A stretch of 21,218 nucleotides of DNA from the IMG/VR virus record IMGVR_UViG_3300047586_000047, positions 1-21,218 of that record; one strand, written 5' to 3'. A program made the position numbers and the translations under genes. The notes under the pieces are model-generated. The model had not been told where the DNA came from and did no database searches. It saw nothing but the letters and a program-made list of their open reading frames with translations. This DNA comes from a virus. How positions within the stretch are numbered: the first letter of the stretch is position 1; each line of letters starts with the position of its first letter. This document shows, piece after piece, positions 1-6,572 of this stretch.

Positions 1-642
1 GTCAGGATGGACGATATCACTCAGCCACAAAGCCTGGATATAGGCCTGATTTGGGAGGATTGCCCCGCCCATATGCAATGCCCCAATCCAAAGGCTAACT
101 GTTGGAAATGCTCCGGGTACTAGCGTCAAACCATCATCTATCCCATTACGATAACATTTGGTTCCGGCGACACCCAAAACACCGTCTGTTATCGCGGGTG
201 ACTTATTTTGATTATTCCCGCCCCAATAATATGCAACAGCACCTCCGGAACCGGAAGGTATGAGACAAGTAATTCCAGAGAATCCGCCATTGGAAGAACC
301 TATCAATACCCTGTCTGTTGTCCCATCACAATTTGAAAATCTACAAAATATAGACATACCCGATATCGGTATAAATCCGGTGTCCAAATATTGGGGAATA
401 GAACGGTCCAACTGCCACCCATCTGTCGCATCCCATGTTGGCGCAACTCCTCCAACCACTGACGGGTCGATATTGGCATGACCAAAAGACGCGCCTCCCA
501 GTTTCAGGTAACTGGCAGCCAGCGACACCGCGCCCTTCGCCTGCCAGGCAGCCACGTGCGCAGCATCCACTCCGCCCGCCAGATACCACGGATTAACAGT
601 TTCTGGCAATAACGCTTCGAGTTCGATGATGGCTATTTCCAT
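1..642 (-). CDS. Tail protein with a likely LamG/concanavalin-like fold, open at the left edge
   Basis: An open frame starts at ATG 642 and runs 214 codons without a stop to the edge of the window. It begins three bases after the stop of the tape-measure gene, the place where distal tail or minor tail proteins sit. The first residues (MEIAIIELEALLPETV) are acidic and hydrophobic. From about residue 75 the sequence is rich in Gly, Ser and aromatic residues in short beta-strand-like runs (PQYLDTGFIPISGMSIFCRF, YYWGGNNQN, LWIGALHMGG). That pattern, and phrases such as NQAYIQALWLSD near the visible end, resemble LamG/concanavalin-like glucanase domains used by phage tails for carbohydrate binding. 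The family call is by appearance only. The stretch from 1 to about 480 is visibly AT-richer than the genes to its right. Confidence 0.7.
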   Translation of the reverse strand, partial: MEIAIIELEALLPETVNPWYLAGGVDAAHVAAWQAKGAVSLAASYLKLGGASFGHANIDPSVVGGVAPTWDATDGWQLDRSIPQYLDTGFIPISGMSIFCRFSNCDGTTDRVLIGSSNGGFSGITCLIPSGSGGAVAYYWGGNNQNKSPAITDGVLGVAGTKCYRNGIDDGLTLVPGAFPTVSLWIGALHMGGAILPNQAYIQALWLSDIVHPD

Positions 643-645
643 GTT

Positions 646-2178
646 TTACCTGGTGATGATCTGCTGCACCGCATCCCGGATCGCCCGCGGAAGATTCCGC
701 TGCAGCGAGCGCAGCTCTTGCAGGATGTCATTGTTGTTCATCGGCGGCAGGCTGCCGCCGCCGGCCATCGGCGCCGCGCCTCTCATCTGCGATTGGTTGT
801 AGACCGTCGCTCCCTGCGGCGCATAGACCCACTCGGTGTAGGGCGTCACGCCGCCGCCGGGCGCATCCCCTACCATCGCCCAGCCGGAAAATGAGCCGCC
901 GGCAGCCAGATTGGGATTGACCTTATAGTGTCCGGGGTGGGCAGGGTCCGGGATCCAGTATGGTACACCGCCCGTGCTGGGAGCCGCAGGGACGCCTTGG
1001 CCGGGGATATTCCCATAATTGACGCCGGCCTGCTGTTCCCCCTTGCTGCCTGTCACCTGATACCAGAGGGCCAGGATGATATCCTTCGTGATCGGTTTGT
1101 CGCCCCAGGCCTGCATCGCCACATCGAAATTATGCAGGTTTGTCATTGATGTTAATTCCTGATCGGAGAGATAGCCGAACGCCTCCCCAACCGCAATGGT
1201 GCGATCATCCATCTGCCCGAATGTGGAGACCAGGTGATCATATTCGCCTTTCATATCTTTTAAATATTTGGTGTCATCGGCTGTCTGTTCGAAAGCATGA
1301 TTGGCTCTCAACCAGGCATTGGCAGCATCGATCCCGGTTTGTATGATTGCCTGGCCTCCAGATGCACTTGCAATTCCCATTGATTGATCGAGTTGTTTTA
1401 TATCCGCAACCCAAGCTTTGCTCATAAGATCGAATTCTTGCAAAGCCCCGGTGGCATCTCCTCCTATTGCCAATGCGATACCAATAAATAAATGTTTATA
1501 TGCATCACCCGCATTGATAATTGCGAGCAACGATTCTTCATACACCCCCAAAACCGGAAGGAGTTCCCCTCCGATTTCATATTTCAGCGCTTTGGTCGTG
1601 TTTGTTAGATCGGTTTGAACAATTTCATATTCACGCGCTTGATCGATAGTCGCTTGCGTCAGAATGAGTCCAGCACTTACCGCAGCATTTCTATCGAGAA
1701 TTGCCTGCGAACCTTGCGATAAGATATTGGTCCACTCCGCGCTTGCCCGTCCCATATTCTGGGTCAGGAAAGTCTGGCGTTCTGCTCCGGTGTTGAGCGC
1801 CAGATATTCATCGGACAACCTTGCGATGGTTTCAACGGTCAGCGATAATCCCTGGGTTGCCAGTTTTCGTGAGCCGACTTCCAGATCGCTTTCACTGATC
1901 TTGAAGAAGTTGGTTATTTGCACCAGGCGGGAGGATGCTTCTGCCGATTGGTTGGTCAGTTGTTCGATGGTGCGAACCGAATCTGCATATGTCACCAGTT
2001 CCCCCACCGTTGCTTTCAGTACCTGGTCGACCGCATAATAAGCCGCGGTGATCGATCCGGCCACGGCGATCCCGGCCGTCATCGCATTCTTGATGTCCAC
2101 CAGCCCGCGCACCGTCTCCGCGTCCGCCCCGCCCTGTTTCATCAGCCTGATGATAATGTTGAAAATCTTGTCGGTCAT
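646..2178 (-). CDS. Tail tape-measure protein
   Basis: The 510-aa protein lies directly after the frameshifted chaperone pair, the standard place for the tape measure, which sets tail length and is threaded through the tail tube. Residues about 1 to 240 are helix-rich (IRLMKQGGADAETVRGLVDI; SAEASSRLVQITNFFKISES). There are hydrophobic stretches near residues 33 to 60 and 230 to 245. The C-terminal third is Gly/Pro-rich and contains AAGGSFSGWAMVGDAPGG followed by TPYTEWVYAPQGATVYN, a pattern typical of tape-measure C-termini. It ends with an amphipathic helix (LRSLQRNLPRAIRDAVQQII). At 510 aa it is short for the family. With the usual rule of about 0.15 nm per residue, the tail would be under 80 nm (inference). 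The middle of the gene (about 1250 to 1900) is AT-richer than its ends. Confidence 0.85.
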   Translation of the reverse strand: MTDKIFNIIIRLMKQGGADAETVRGLVDIKNAMTAGIAVAGSITAAYYAVDQVLKATVGELVTYADSVRTIEQLTNQSAEASSRLVQITNFFKISESDLEVGSRKLATQGLSLTVETIARLSDEYLALNTGAERQTFLTQNMGRASAEWTNILSQGSQAILDRNAAVSAGLILTQATIDQAREYEIVQTDLTNTTKALKYEIGGELLPVLGVYEESLLAIINAGDAYKHLFIGIALAIGGDATGALQEFDLMSKAWVADIKQLDQSMGIASASGGQAIIQTGIDAANAWLRANHAFEQTADDTKYLKDMKGEYDHLVSTFGQMDDRTIAVGEAFGYLSDQELTSMTNLHNFDVAMQAWGDKPITKDIILALWYQVTGSKGEQQAGVNYGNIPGQGVPAAPSTGGVPYWIPDPAHPGHYKVNPNLAAGGSFSGWAMVGDAPGGGVTPYTEWVYAPQGATVYNQSQMRGAAPMAGGGSLPPMNNNDILQELRSLQRNLPRAIRDAVQQIITR

Positions 2179-2207
2179 TGCGCTTTTCTTTCTTATCCTT
2201 CGAATTT

Positions 2208-2238
2208 GGTCTCGATACGCCCTGCGGGCTACTCGACC
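2208..2238. repeat. GLDT/LLD palindromic element, copy 1 (intergenic)
   Basis: GGTCTCGATACGCC and GGCTACTCGACC flank a short centre in the gap before the tape-measure gene. It is the same element as at 2876 to 2912 and 7676 to 7706, but in the opposite orientation. Confidence 0.8.
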
Positions 2239-2245
2239 ATCTCTT

Positions 2246-2359
2246 GACTTGTCAGACTTGTCAGACTTGTCAGACTTATTAGACCTGCCTGCCCCCGCCT
2301 GCCTGTACCCGTTCTTCGGGTATTTGGGGTCAGACTTCTACGACCTGTAAGACTTGTGA
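2246..2359. repeat. 9-bp-periodic repeat, cluster 1
   Basis: Units of GACTTGTCA (three identical copies from 2246, then GACTTATTA) are followed by a spacer, then GACTTCTAC, GACCTGTAA and GACTTGTGA (2333 to 2359). The second block runs over the stop of the chaperone downstream frame. Confidence 0.85.
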
Positions 2360-2658
2360 CTCGCCCGCCACGCCGCCAGCCTCTTCTCGATGATCTCGTT
2401 CGCCTTGCTGGCCTGCGGGATGCGGGTCGTGATCGCCCGCGCCCCCTCCAGCCACTCCTGCGGCAGCTCCTGTACCTGCCAGGGGGCGATCACCGGGCCG
2501 CCGGCCGCCGCGTTGACGCGCTGCGCCAGGTAATAACCGCTCAGGACGGGGTCGCCGGTGCGTCCACTGCGGGCGACTTCCCCGACGGACCCCGATATCC
2601 TTTTTTTATTTCGTCCCGGTGCGCCTCGATCAGCGCCCACGAGCTCACACACAACCAT
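2338..2658 (-). CDS. Tail assembly chaperone, downstream frame (T-like), reached by -1 frameshift
   Basis: This 106-codon frame overlaps the 3' end of the preceding gene in the -1 frame and ends just before the tape-measure gene. That is the arrangement of lambda G/T. I see no convincing ribosome-binding site at its nominal ATG (2658). It is more likely expressed as a C-terminal extension of the upstream protein through slippage at 2601 to 2607. That would add 87 residues, starting RISGSVGEVARSG and ending ASHKSYRS. In lambda-type phages the fusion binds the tape measure and recruits tail-tube subunits, and it is absent from the mature virion. Its last codons lie inside a 9-bp-periodic repeat (2333 to 2359), so the C-terminus may have been shaped by the repeat. 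Confidence 0.72.
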   Translation of the reverse strand: MVVCELVGADRGAPGRNKKRISGSVGEVARSGRTGDPVLSGYYLAQRVNAAAGGPVIAPWQVQELPQEWLEGARAITTRIPQASKANEIIEKRLAAWRASHKSYRS

Positions 2659-3113
2659 TCGTAGAACTGCGGATTCCGCTCGGCGATCTGCTCCAGCTCA
2701 TCCGCCGTCCAGCGCGTCTCCGCATCCGGCGACTGCGACCACAGCCGGGCGTACCAGGCCGCGATCGATCGCCGGTAAGACCCGGTCGCCGCCTTGAAAT
2801 GGTCGCCGCCGGCGTGTTTCGTCCGTGCCCGGGCCTTCAGCCATCCCAACAACATTTCTCCCAAATTTGACCGGTGGTCGAGTAGGCGGTGTTCCCCCGC
2901 CGTATCGAGACCGGAATCTGGCAGGGGGGTCTGCAGAGAGACCATCCCCTCCAGCACCGCCCGGAACTCCCGGTTGAGCTGGTCGAACTCCATGAGCATG
3001 CCCTGCGGCGGATCCACCCAGACCTGGATGCCCACCCCGGCCAGGCTCGCCTCGTCCGGGGCGTAAGCCTGCAGTGGCAGGAACTTCGTCACCTTCGGGA
3101 TCTTGATTTTCAT
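2541..3113 (-). CDS. Tail assembly chaperone, upstream frame (G-like)
   Basis: The gene begins at ATG 3113, which shares its A with the TGA stop of the tail-tube gene upstream (TGATG), and encodes 190 aa. The same frame stays open to 3803, but the part above 3113 is antisense-free shadow of the tail-tube gene. The start MKIKIPKVTKFLPLQAYAPD fits a small chaperone between tail tube and tape measure. The 0-frame product ends DAPATPS. Slippage at codons 170 and 171 (AAA AAA) would give a 258-aa fusion with the downstream frame. Residues about 67 to 81 (SGLDTAGEHRLLDHR) are encoded by a palindromic repeat (2876 to 2912) that occurs twice more in the window, so this segment is probably an insertion. 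There is no direct homology evidence; the call rests on position, size and frameshift geometry. Confidence 0.75.
   Translation of the reverse strand: MKIKIPKVTKFLPLQAYAPDEASLAGVGIQVWVDPPQGMLMEFDQLNREFRAVLEGMVSLQTPLPDSGLDTAGEHRLLDHRSNLGEMLLGWLKARARTKHAGGDHFKAATGSYRRSIAAWYARLWSQSPDAETRWTADELEQIAERNPQFYEWLCVSSWALIEAHRDEIKKGYRGPSGKSPAVDAPATPS
2601..2607 (-). other. Programmed -1 frameshift heptamer A_AAA_AAA
   Basis: On the minus strand the 0 frame reads ATA AAA AAA GGA. Seven consecutive A bases therefore form X_XXY_YYZ in exactly the phase needed for two tRNAs to slip back one base, and the next codon becomes AGG in the downstream frame. The shift joins 171 residues of the first protein to 87 of the second. 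This matches the known slippage in tail chaperone genes of lambda-like phages. I did not identify a clear downstream stimulatory hairpin by eye. Confidence 0.8.
2876..2912 (-). repeat. GLDT/LLD palindromic element, copy 2 (in frame in the tail chaperone)
   Basis: On the minus strand it reads GGTCTCGATACGG, a longer centre with GCGGGG, then CGCCTACTCGACC. It encodes GLDTAGEHRLLDH. Confidence 0.8.
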
Positions 3114-4114
3114 CACACCGCCGATTTGTTGGTGCAGACGTACAGCGTGAACATCTGTGCGCCGACCGTCCCGTACAGACCGTGGAATAGGCCCACATGC
3201 AGGTTGTTGCCGTCCTTCTCGGAGCCCATCGGCTGCAGATCCTCGAAAACGCCCCACATGCTGATTTTCAGCGTGTGACTCAGGCCGCTCCCGATCGCCG
3301 ATCCGGTCACCTTCAACTGGATGGCGTATGGCGTGCGCGCCTGCATGCCGGTGTACAGCGCATTGGCGTCCGAGTCGCCTTCCAACGTCAGCTTCAGCAT
3401 GGCCTCGAAGTAACTCTCGCCGTGCACATCGAACGTCAGGGCGCTGCCGTGGAATTTTGGGTGCAGCCCGGTAATCAACTCGAACGAGAAGTCGCGCAGC
3501 AGGCCAGTCTTTACCGAGCCTCCCACGCCGGACCAGGTCGTGTCGATGTAGAGTTGGGCTTTGTTGGCCACGATCGGCTCGATGGTTGGGATTGTCAGTG
3601 AAGAGGTGAATGTGGTCGGCGCGCAACTTTGGGCGAAACATTCTGCCGTGAGTTTGACGGCCTGGTTCTGCCCCATCGTCCCGGCGATGGTCAGCTTCTT
3701 GCACATCACGTAATTCAGCAAATACGCCTGCACGTCGTCGCCGATCTCGACCGTGAAGCTGTCCTGCGCGTTCGTGGCGGTCATGCTGGGCGTGAACGTC
3801 CATTCGTAATCGCCCTGGCCGGAGTGTTTCAGTATCCCGCTCAGGTCGCCCTTGACCGCCATACTGAGCAGCATCGGCAATATCTGGTAGTAGCCGTCAT
3901 CCACGTTCAATGTGAAGCTATCCACCAGTTGCTGGTACAGGTGCGCCTCCGCAGACCTGGCCGCCACCGCCAGGTTGTAGGCCGGGAAAATATACTTGCG
4001 ATCGCTCGGCACGGCCGCATCGCCCAGGAACATGCTGGTGGCATCCACCTCCACGCCCTTGGCGGTTTTCAACTCTTTGCCAAACTGGACTCTCTTGAAC
4101 ATGCGCTCGCCCAT
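3113..4114 (-). CDS. Tail tube protein, second paralogue
   Basis: A 333-aa protein closely related to its upstream neighbour at 4130 to 5134. Both start MGERMFK and share SMFLGDAAVPSDRK, AHLYQQLVD, MGQNQAVK, FHGLY and QPMGSEKDGNNLH. The length, beta-rich composition and place just before the chaperone pair fit a siphovirus tail tube protein, which stacks as hexameric rings between head and tip. Differences cluster at the two ends and around residues 90 to 100. The gene is 15 bases from the first copy, with a recognisable ribosome-binding site (ATAGGAGC) upstream of ATG 4114. Possible roles for a second copy are a mixed tube, a specialised ring at one end of the tail, or a decorated variant. 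The sequence alone does not decide. Confidence 0.82.
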   Translation of the reverse strand: MGERMFKRVQFGKELKTAKGVEVDATSMFLGDAAVPSDRKYIFPAYNLAVAARSAEAHLYQQLVDSFTLNVDDGYYQILPMLLSMAVKGDLSGILKHSGQGDYEWTFTPSMTATNAQDSFTVEIGDDVQAYLLNYVMCKKLTIAGTMGQNQAVKLTAECFAQSCAPTTFTSSLTIPTIEPIVANKAQLYIDTTWSGVGGSVKTGLLRDFSFELITGLHPKFHGSALTFDVHGESYFEAMLKLTLEGDSDANALYTGMQARTPYAIQLKVTGSAIGSGLSHTLKISMWGVFEDLQPMGSEKDGNNLHVGLFHGLYGTVGAQMFTLYVCTNKSAV

Positions 4115-4129
4115 GTTTTATGCTCCTAT

Positions 4130-5134
4130 CTAAACACTATTCCCATTGATCGTAACGGTGCAGGCCAGCATCGCCAGGCCGGTGCTTGGGGTTGGATCGT
4201 ACAAGCCGTGGAACAGCGCCACGTGCAGGTTGTTGCCGTCCTTCTCGGAACCCATCGGCTGCATCTCCTCGAATCGCCCCCACAGGTCGAAGATCATGCT
4301 GTAGGTCGTGCCGTTGGCAATCTGGCTGCCGATCGTCTTGAGCCGGATGGCGTACGGCGTCCTGGACTGGAAGCCGTCGTACAATGTGTCTGCATCCGAG
4401 TTGCCCTCCAGCGTCAGTTTCAGCATGGCGTCGATGTAACTTTCACCGTGCACGTCGAAACTCAGCCCGTTGCCGTGGAATTTCGGTTGCAACCCGGTGA
4501 TGATCTCCAAACTGAAATCACGCAGCAGACCGGTCGCCGGGGTGGCGCCCCTGGTGGCCCAGCTGGGGTTGATGTACAACTTGGTCTGGTTCGCCACGAT
4601 CGGTTCCACCGTCGGGATGGTCGCCGCGCCCGAGAAATCGCACGGGGCGAGATCCTGGGCGAAACATTCCGCCGTAACCTTGACGGCCTGGTTCTGGCCC
4701 ATTGCCCCGGCGATGGTCAGTTTCCTCGCCATGACATACGTCAGCGCATATTGTTCCACATCGTCGCCCACCTCGAAGCTGAACGAATCCTGCGAGTTGC
4801 TGGCTGTCCAGGACGGGCTGAAGTCCCACAGGTAATCGCCCTGCCCGGTCGTGACCAGGCTGGCGGTGACATTGCCCTTCAGCGCCATGCTGAGCAGCAT
4901 CGGCAGCGCCTGGAAATAGGCGTCATCCAGGTTCAGCGTGAACCCGTCCACCAGCTGCTGGTACAGGTGCGCGGCGTTCGCCCTGGCGGCCACCGCAATG
5001 TTATAGGCCGGAAAAACGAACTTCCGGTCGCTCGGCACGGCTGCATCACCCAGGAACATGCTGGTGGCAGTCTGCTTTGAGCCCTTGGTGCCTTCCTTCG
5101 CATATTGGATCTTCTTGAACATTCTCTCGCCCAT
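4130..5134 (-). CDS. Tail tube protein, first paralogue
   Basis: A 334-aa protein, first of two tandem paralogues. It has the same motifs as the copy at 3113 to 4114. A hand count over an ungapped stretch of 139 residues starting near SMFLGDAAVPSDRK gives about 100 identities. It starts at ATG 5134, two bases after the stop of the 80-aa gene. Members of this family form the inner tube of non-contractile tails. I see no extra immunoglobulin-like domain at the C-terminus. Both copies keep complete frames with no internal stop, so neither looks like a decaying duplicate. The antisense strand has a long open frame across this gene that I treat as a codon-bias shadow. Confidence 0.82.
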   Translation of the reverse strand: MGERMFKKIQYAKEGTKGSKQTATSMFLGDAAVPSDRKFVFPAYNIAVAARANAAHLYQQLVDGFTLNLDDAYFQALPMLLSMALKGNVTASLVTTGQGDYLWDFSPSWTASNSQDSFSFEVGDDVEQYALTYVMARKLTIAGAMGQNQAVKVTAECFAQDLAPCDFSGAATIPTVEPIVANQTKLYINPSWATRGATPATGLLRDFSLEIITGLQPKFHGNGLSFDVHGESYIDAMLKLTLEGNSDADTLYDGFQSRTPYAIRLKTIGSQIANGTTYSMIFDLWGRFEEMQPMGSEKDGNNLHVALFHGLYDPTPSTGLAMLACTVTINGNSV

Positions 5135-5136
5135 GT

Positions 5137-5379
5137 TTACGCTCCATTCTCGACGATCGGCGCCGGCTGCGGTTGGACCGCCTGGTCGCTATAGTTGCCG
5201 ATCTGGATGGCTGTATTCAGCACATCCAACAACCCCAGTTCTCTCGCCTGCGTTTTTGTCACGCTCCACGGCAGCCCCGGTATGCCCTGGCCGTAATCGT
5301 GTCCCGCTACGACGCCCGTTGCGCCGGCGAAACAGTACACTTTTTTTATCGCAACACCACTCGTCTGATTCGCCATCAT
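5137..5379 (-). CDS. Small protein between tail terminator and tail tube
   Basis: An 80-aa frame starting at ATG 5379, or at the adjacent ATG 5376, behind a GAAGG ribosome-binding site. It fits tightly between a 9-bp repeat and the first tail-tube gene. The sequence includes IKKVYCFAGATGVVAGHDYG and WSVTKTQARELGLLDVLNTA, with a Pro/Gln-rich tail, and no domain I recognise. The position suggests a minor tail or assembly protein. A run of seven A bases inside it resembles a slippery site, but the shifted frame looks random. Confidence 0.6.
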   Translation of the reverse strand: MMANQTSGVAIKKVYCFAGATGVVAGHDYGQGIPGLPWSVTKTQARELGLLDVLNTAIQIGNYSDQAVQPQPAPIVENGA

Positions 5380-5393
5380 CTGCCTTCTTCCTT

Positions 5394-5420
5394 GACATGT
5401 CAGACTTATTAGACCTATTA
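5394..5420. repeat. 9-bp-periodic repeat, cluster 2
   Basis: GACATGTCA, GACTTATTA, GACCTATTA, ending exactly at the stop codon of the tail-terminator-like gene. Confidence 0.8.
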
Positions 5421-5900
5421 AATTTGCCCTGATAAATTCTGTTTGACTTCCCAGCGGATCACGATCCCGTGGTGCGGCGCTTCGTCGCCGTATTTCAGCA
5501 CGCTCAGCGCCAGGTTTTCCTCCTCGAGCAAATAAAAGCGCGTCACCAGTCCACCCAGGGTGCTGTTCGCCTTGGCGGCGTACAGGATCCGCCCGTAAAA
5601 TGGCAAAATAAACGCCAGGTTGGCCTTTTTGACGTCCGCCGTCAGGTGCAGCTCCGTCTCGCCTTTCCAGATCAGGATGGTCGGGATCGAGCTGCTGGCG
5701 TCGCCGTAATGCGGCACCACATCAACCGGCCAGCTCAGTGCGATCGGGCCTTTGTCTGCCAGGTCCGGTAACGACTCCGGGAACTCGTCCTTGACCGTGC
5801 ACTTGGGTGTCCGCACCAGCTGCCCGCGTCCATAATCGAACGCCCAGACGGCGTTCAACACATCCAGCCATAGTTCGACGGTCCTTGTATCGATGGTCAT
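5418..5900 (-). CDS. Probable tail terminator (tail completion) protein
   Basis: A 160-aa protein whose ATG (5900) shares its A with the TAA of the gp10-like gene upstream (TAATG), so the two are translationally coupled. The size and place between a gp10-like head-tail joining protein and the tail tube are those of tail terminator proteins, which cap the tail tube and connect it to the head. It starts MTIDTRTVELWLDVLNAVWA and continues with alternating beta segments (PTILIWKGETELHLTADV; GGLVTRFYLLEEENLALSVL), consistent with the alpha/beta fold of that group. I found no diagnostic motif, so the call is positional. A 9-bp-periodic repeat begins right at its stop codon. Confidence 0.6.
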   Translation of the reverse strand: MTIDTRTVELWLDVLNAVWAFDYGRGQLVRTPKCTVKDEFPESLPDLADKGPIALSWPVDVVPHYGDASSSIPTILIWKGETELHLTADVKKANLAFILPFYGRILYAAKANSTLGGLVTRFYLLEEENLALSVLKYGDEAPHHGIVIRWEVKQNLSGQI

Positions 5901-6409
5901 TATGCCGCCGCCAGTTCCTGGACCACTTGTTCAGCCGCACTGCTGAACAAAATCTCCATGCCCGGCCCGGCCGCCTCCAGCCCGGCTTCCATGAAGTGCC
6001 GGCCGGCAAAGCCCGGGTCCTGCACGCTGCCGATGCTGGTGAAACGTCCCCTCGAGCTGAAGTGCAGCAGCCCATCCGCCGTGCGCCTGGCAGATACGGT
6101 GTGCGCCACCGCCCCCTCGTTCAGCGCCGCCGCATAGCGCGCCGAAGGCATCCCGTAGCGTTTGCCGAAACCAATATCGGCGCGTGTCCCCAACGCCGAC
6201 GTATTACTGTGGATCACCTTCGAGCCGAGCGCATTCTCCAGCCGGCCGGTGTGGTGCGGCAGGTTCGGTCTAATGCCAGCCTTGACCAGCTCCGCCGCCG
6301 CCTGCAGCGCCGGGTAGAAATATTTGTCGACGATCTCCGGGTAGAACTTGAGAACTTCGATCTGCGCCTGCAGTGCTTCACTGCCTTCGATTTCGTATTT
6401 GATAGTCAT
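5900..6409 (-). CDS. HK97 gp10-like head-tail joining protein
   Basis: A 169-aa protein with the usual gp10 layout. An N-terminal helix pair (SEALQAQIEVLKFYPEIVDK) is followed by AAELVKAGIRPNLPHHTGRL, a beta region around RYGMPSARYAAALNEGAVAH, and the C-terminal DPGFAGRHFMEAGLEAA, which matches the conserved PxF-x-R-xF-xxAL end of the family. These proteins lie at the neck between portal and tail. The start is ATG 6409 behind a weak ribosome-binding site. The stop overlaps the start of the next gene. Upstream lies a 151-bp gap carrying a 9-bp-periodic repeat, one of the longer gaps inside the structural operon. Confidence 0.78.
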   Translation of the reverse strand: MTIKYEIEGSEALQAQIEVLKFYPEIVDKYFYPALQAAAELVKAGIRPNLPHHTGRLENALGSKVIHSNTSALGTRADIGFGKRYGMPSARYAAALNEGAVAHTVSARRTADGLLHFSSRGRFTSIGSVQDPGFAGRHFMEAGLEAAGPGMEILFSSAAEQVVQELAAA

Positions 6410-6509
6410 TCTGTCTGCACTTTCAGCTTTGTATTTCTTAATCTTTCTTCTTCAATCTCTGCTCGCCGGCAACTTGTCCCCACGAAGTGGGGATCGTCAT
6501 TTTTTCCTT

Positions 6510-6572
6510 GACTTATCAGACATGTTAGACTTTTTAGACTTATTAGATTTGTCCGACTTACTAGATCATGTA
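6510..6572. repeat. 9-bp-periodic repeat, cluster 3
   Basis: GA-initial units occur at exact 9-base steps from 6510 (GACTTATCA, GACATGTTA, GACTTTTTA, GACTTATTA, GATTTGTCC, GACTTACTA, GATCATGTA). The last two carry the connector stop codon and its final codons. Confidence 0.85.

Noticed and set aside
2541-3803. A 420-codon version of the chaperone gene reaching into the tail-tube gene
   Set aside because: The part above 3113 is Arg/His-rich and overlaps the tail-tube coding sequence. The start at 3113 shares a base with the previous stop and gives a credible protein.
3629-5080. A 483-codon open frame on the plus strand over the tail-tube genes
   Set aside because: It is antisense to two clearly conserved paralogues and its product is a His/Arg/Val-rich mirror of GC-rich codon usage, typical of a shadow frame.
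5341-5347. A second A_AAA_AAA heptamer in frame in the 80-aa gene
   Set aside because: The phase would allow a -1 shift, but the shifted frame (ending near 5189) is Arg-rich, lies antisense-like and resembles no protein, and this position does not normally need frameshifting.
6475-6495. Short hairpin TCCCCAC with GTGGGGA in the gap before the gp10-like gene
   Set aside because: On the minus strand no T-run follows, and I saw no other copy in the window. It is too weak to call a terminator.
6510-6572. 9-bp periodic array as a CRISPR
   Set aside because: There are no spacers, the unit is too short, and there is no cas gene.
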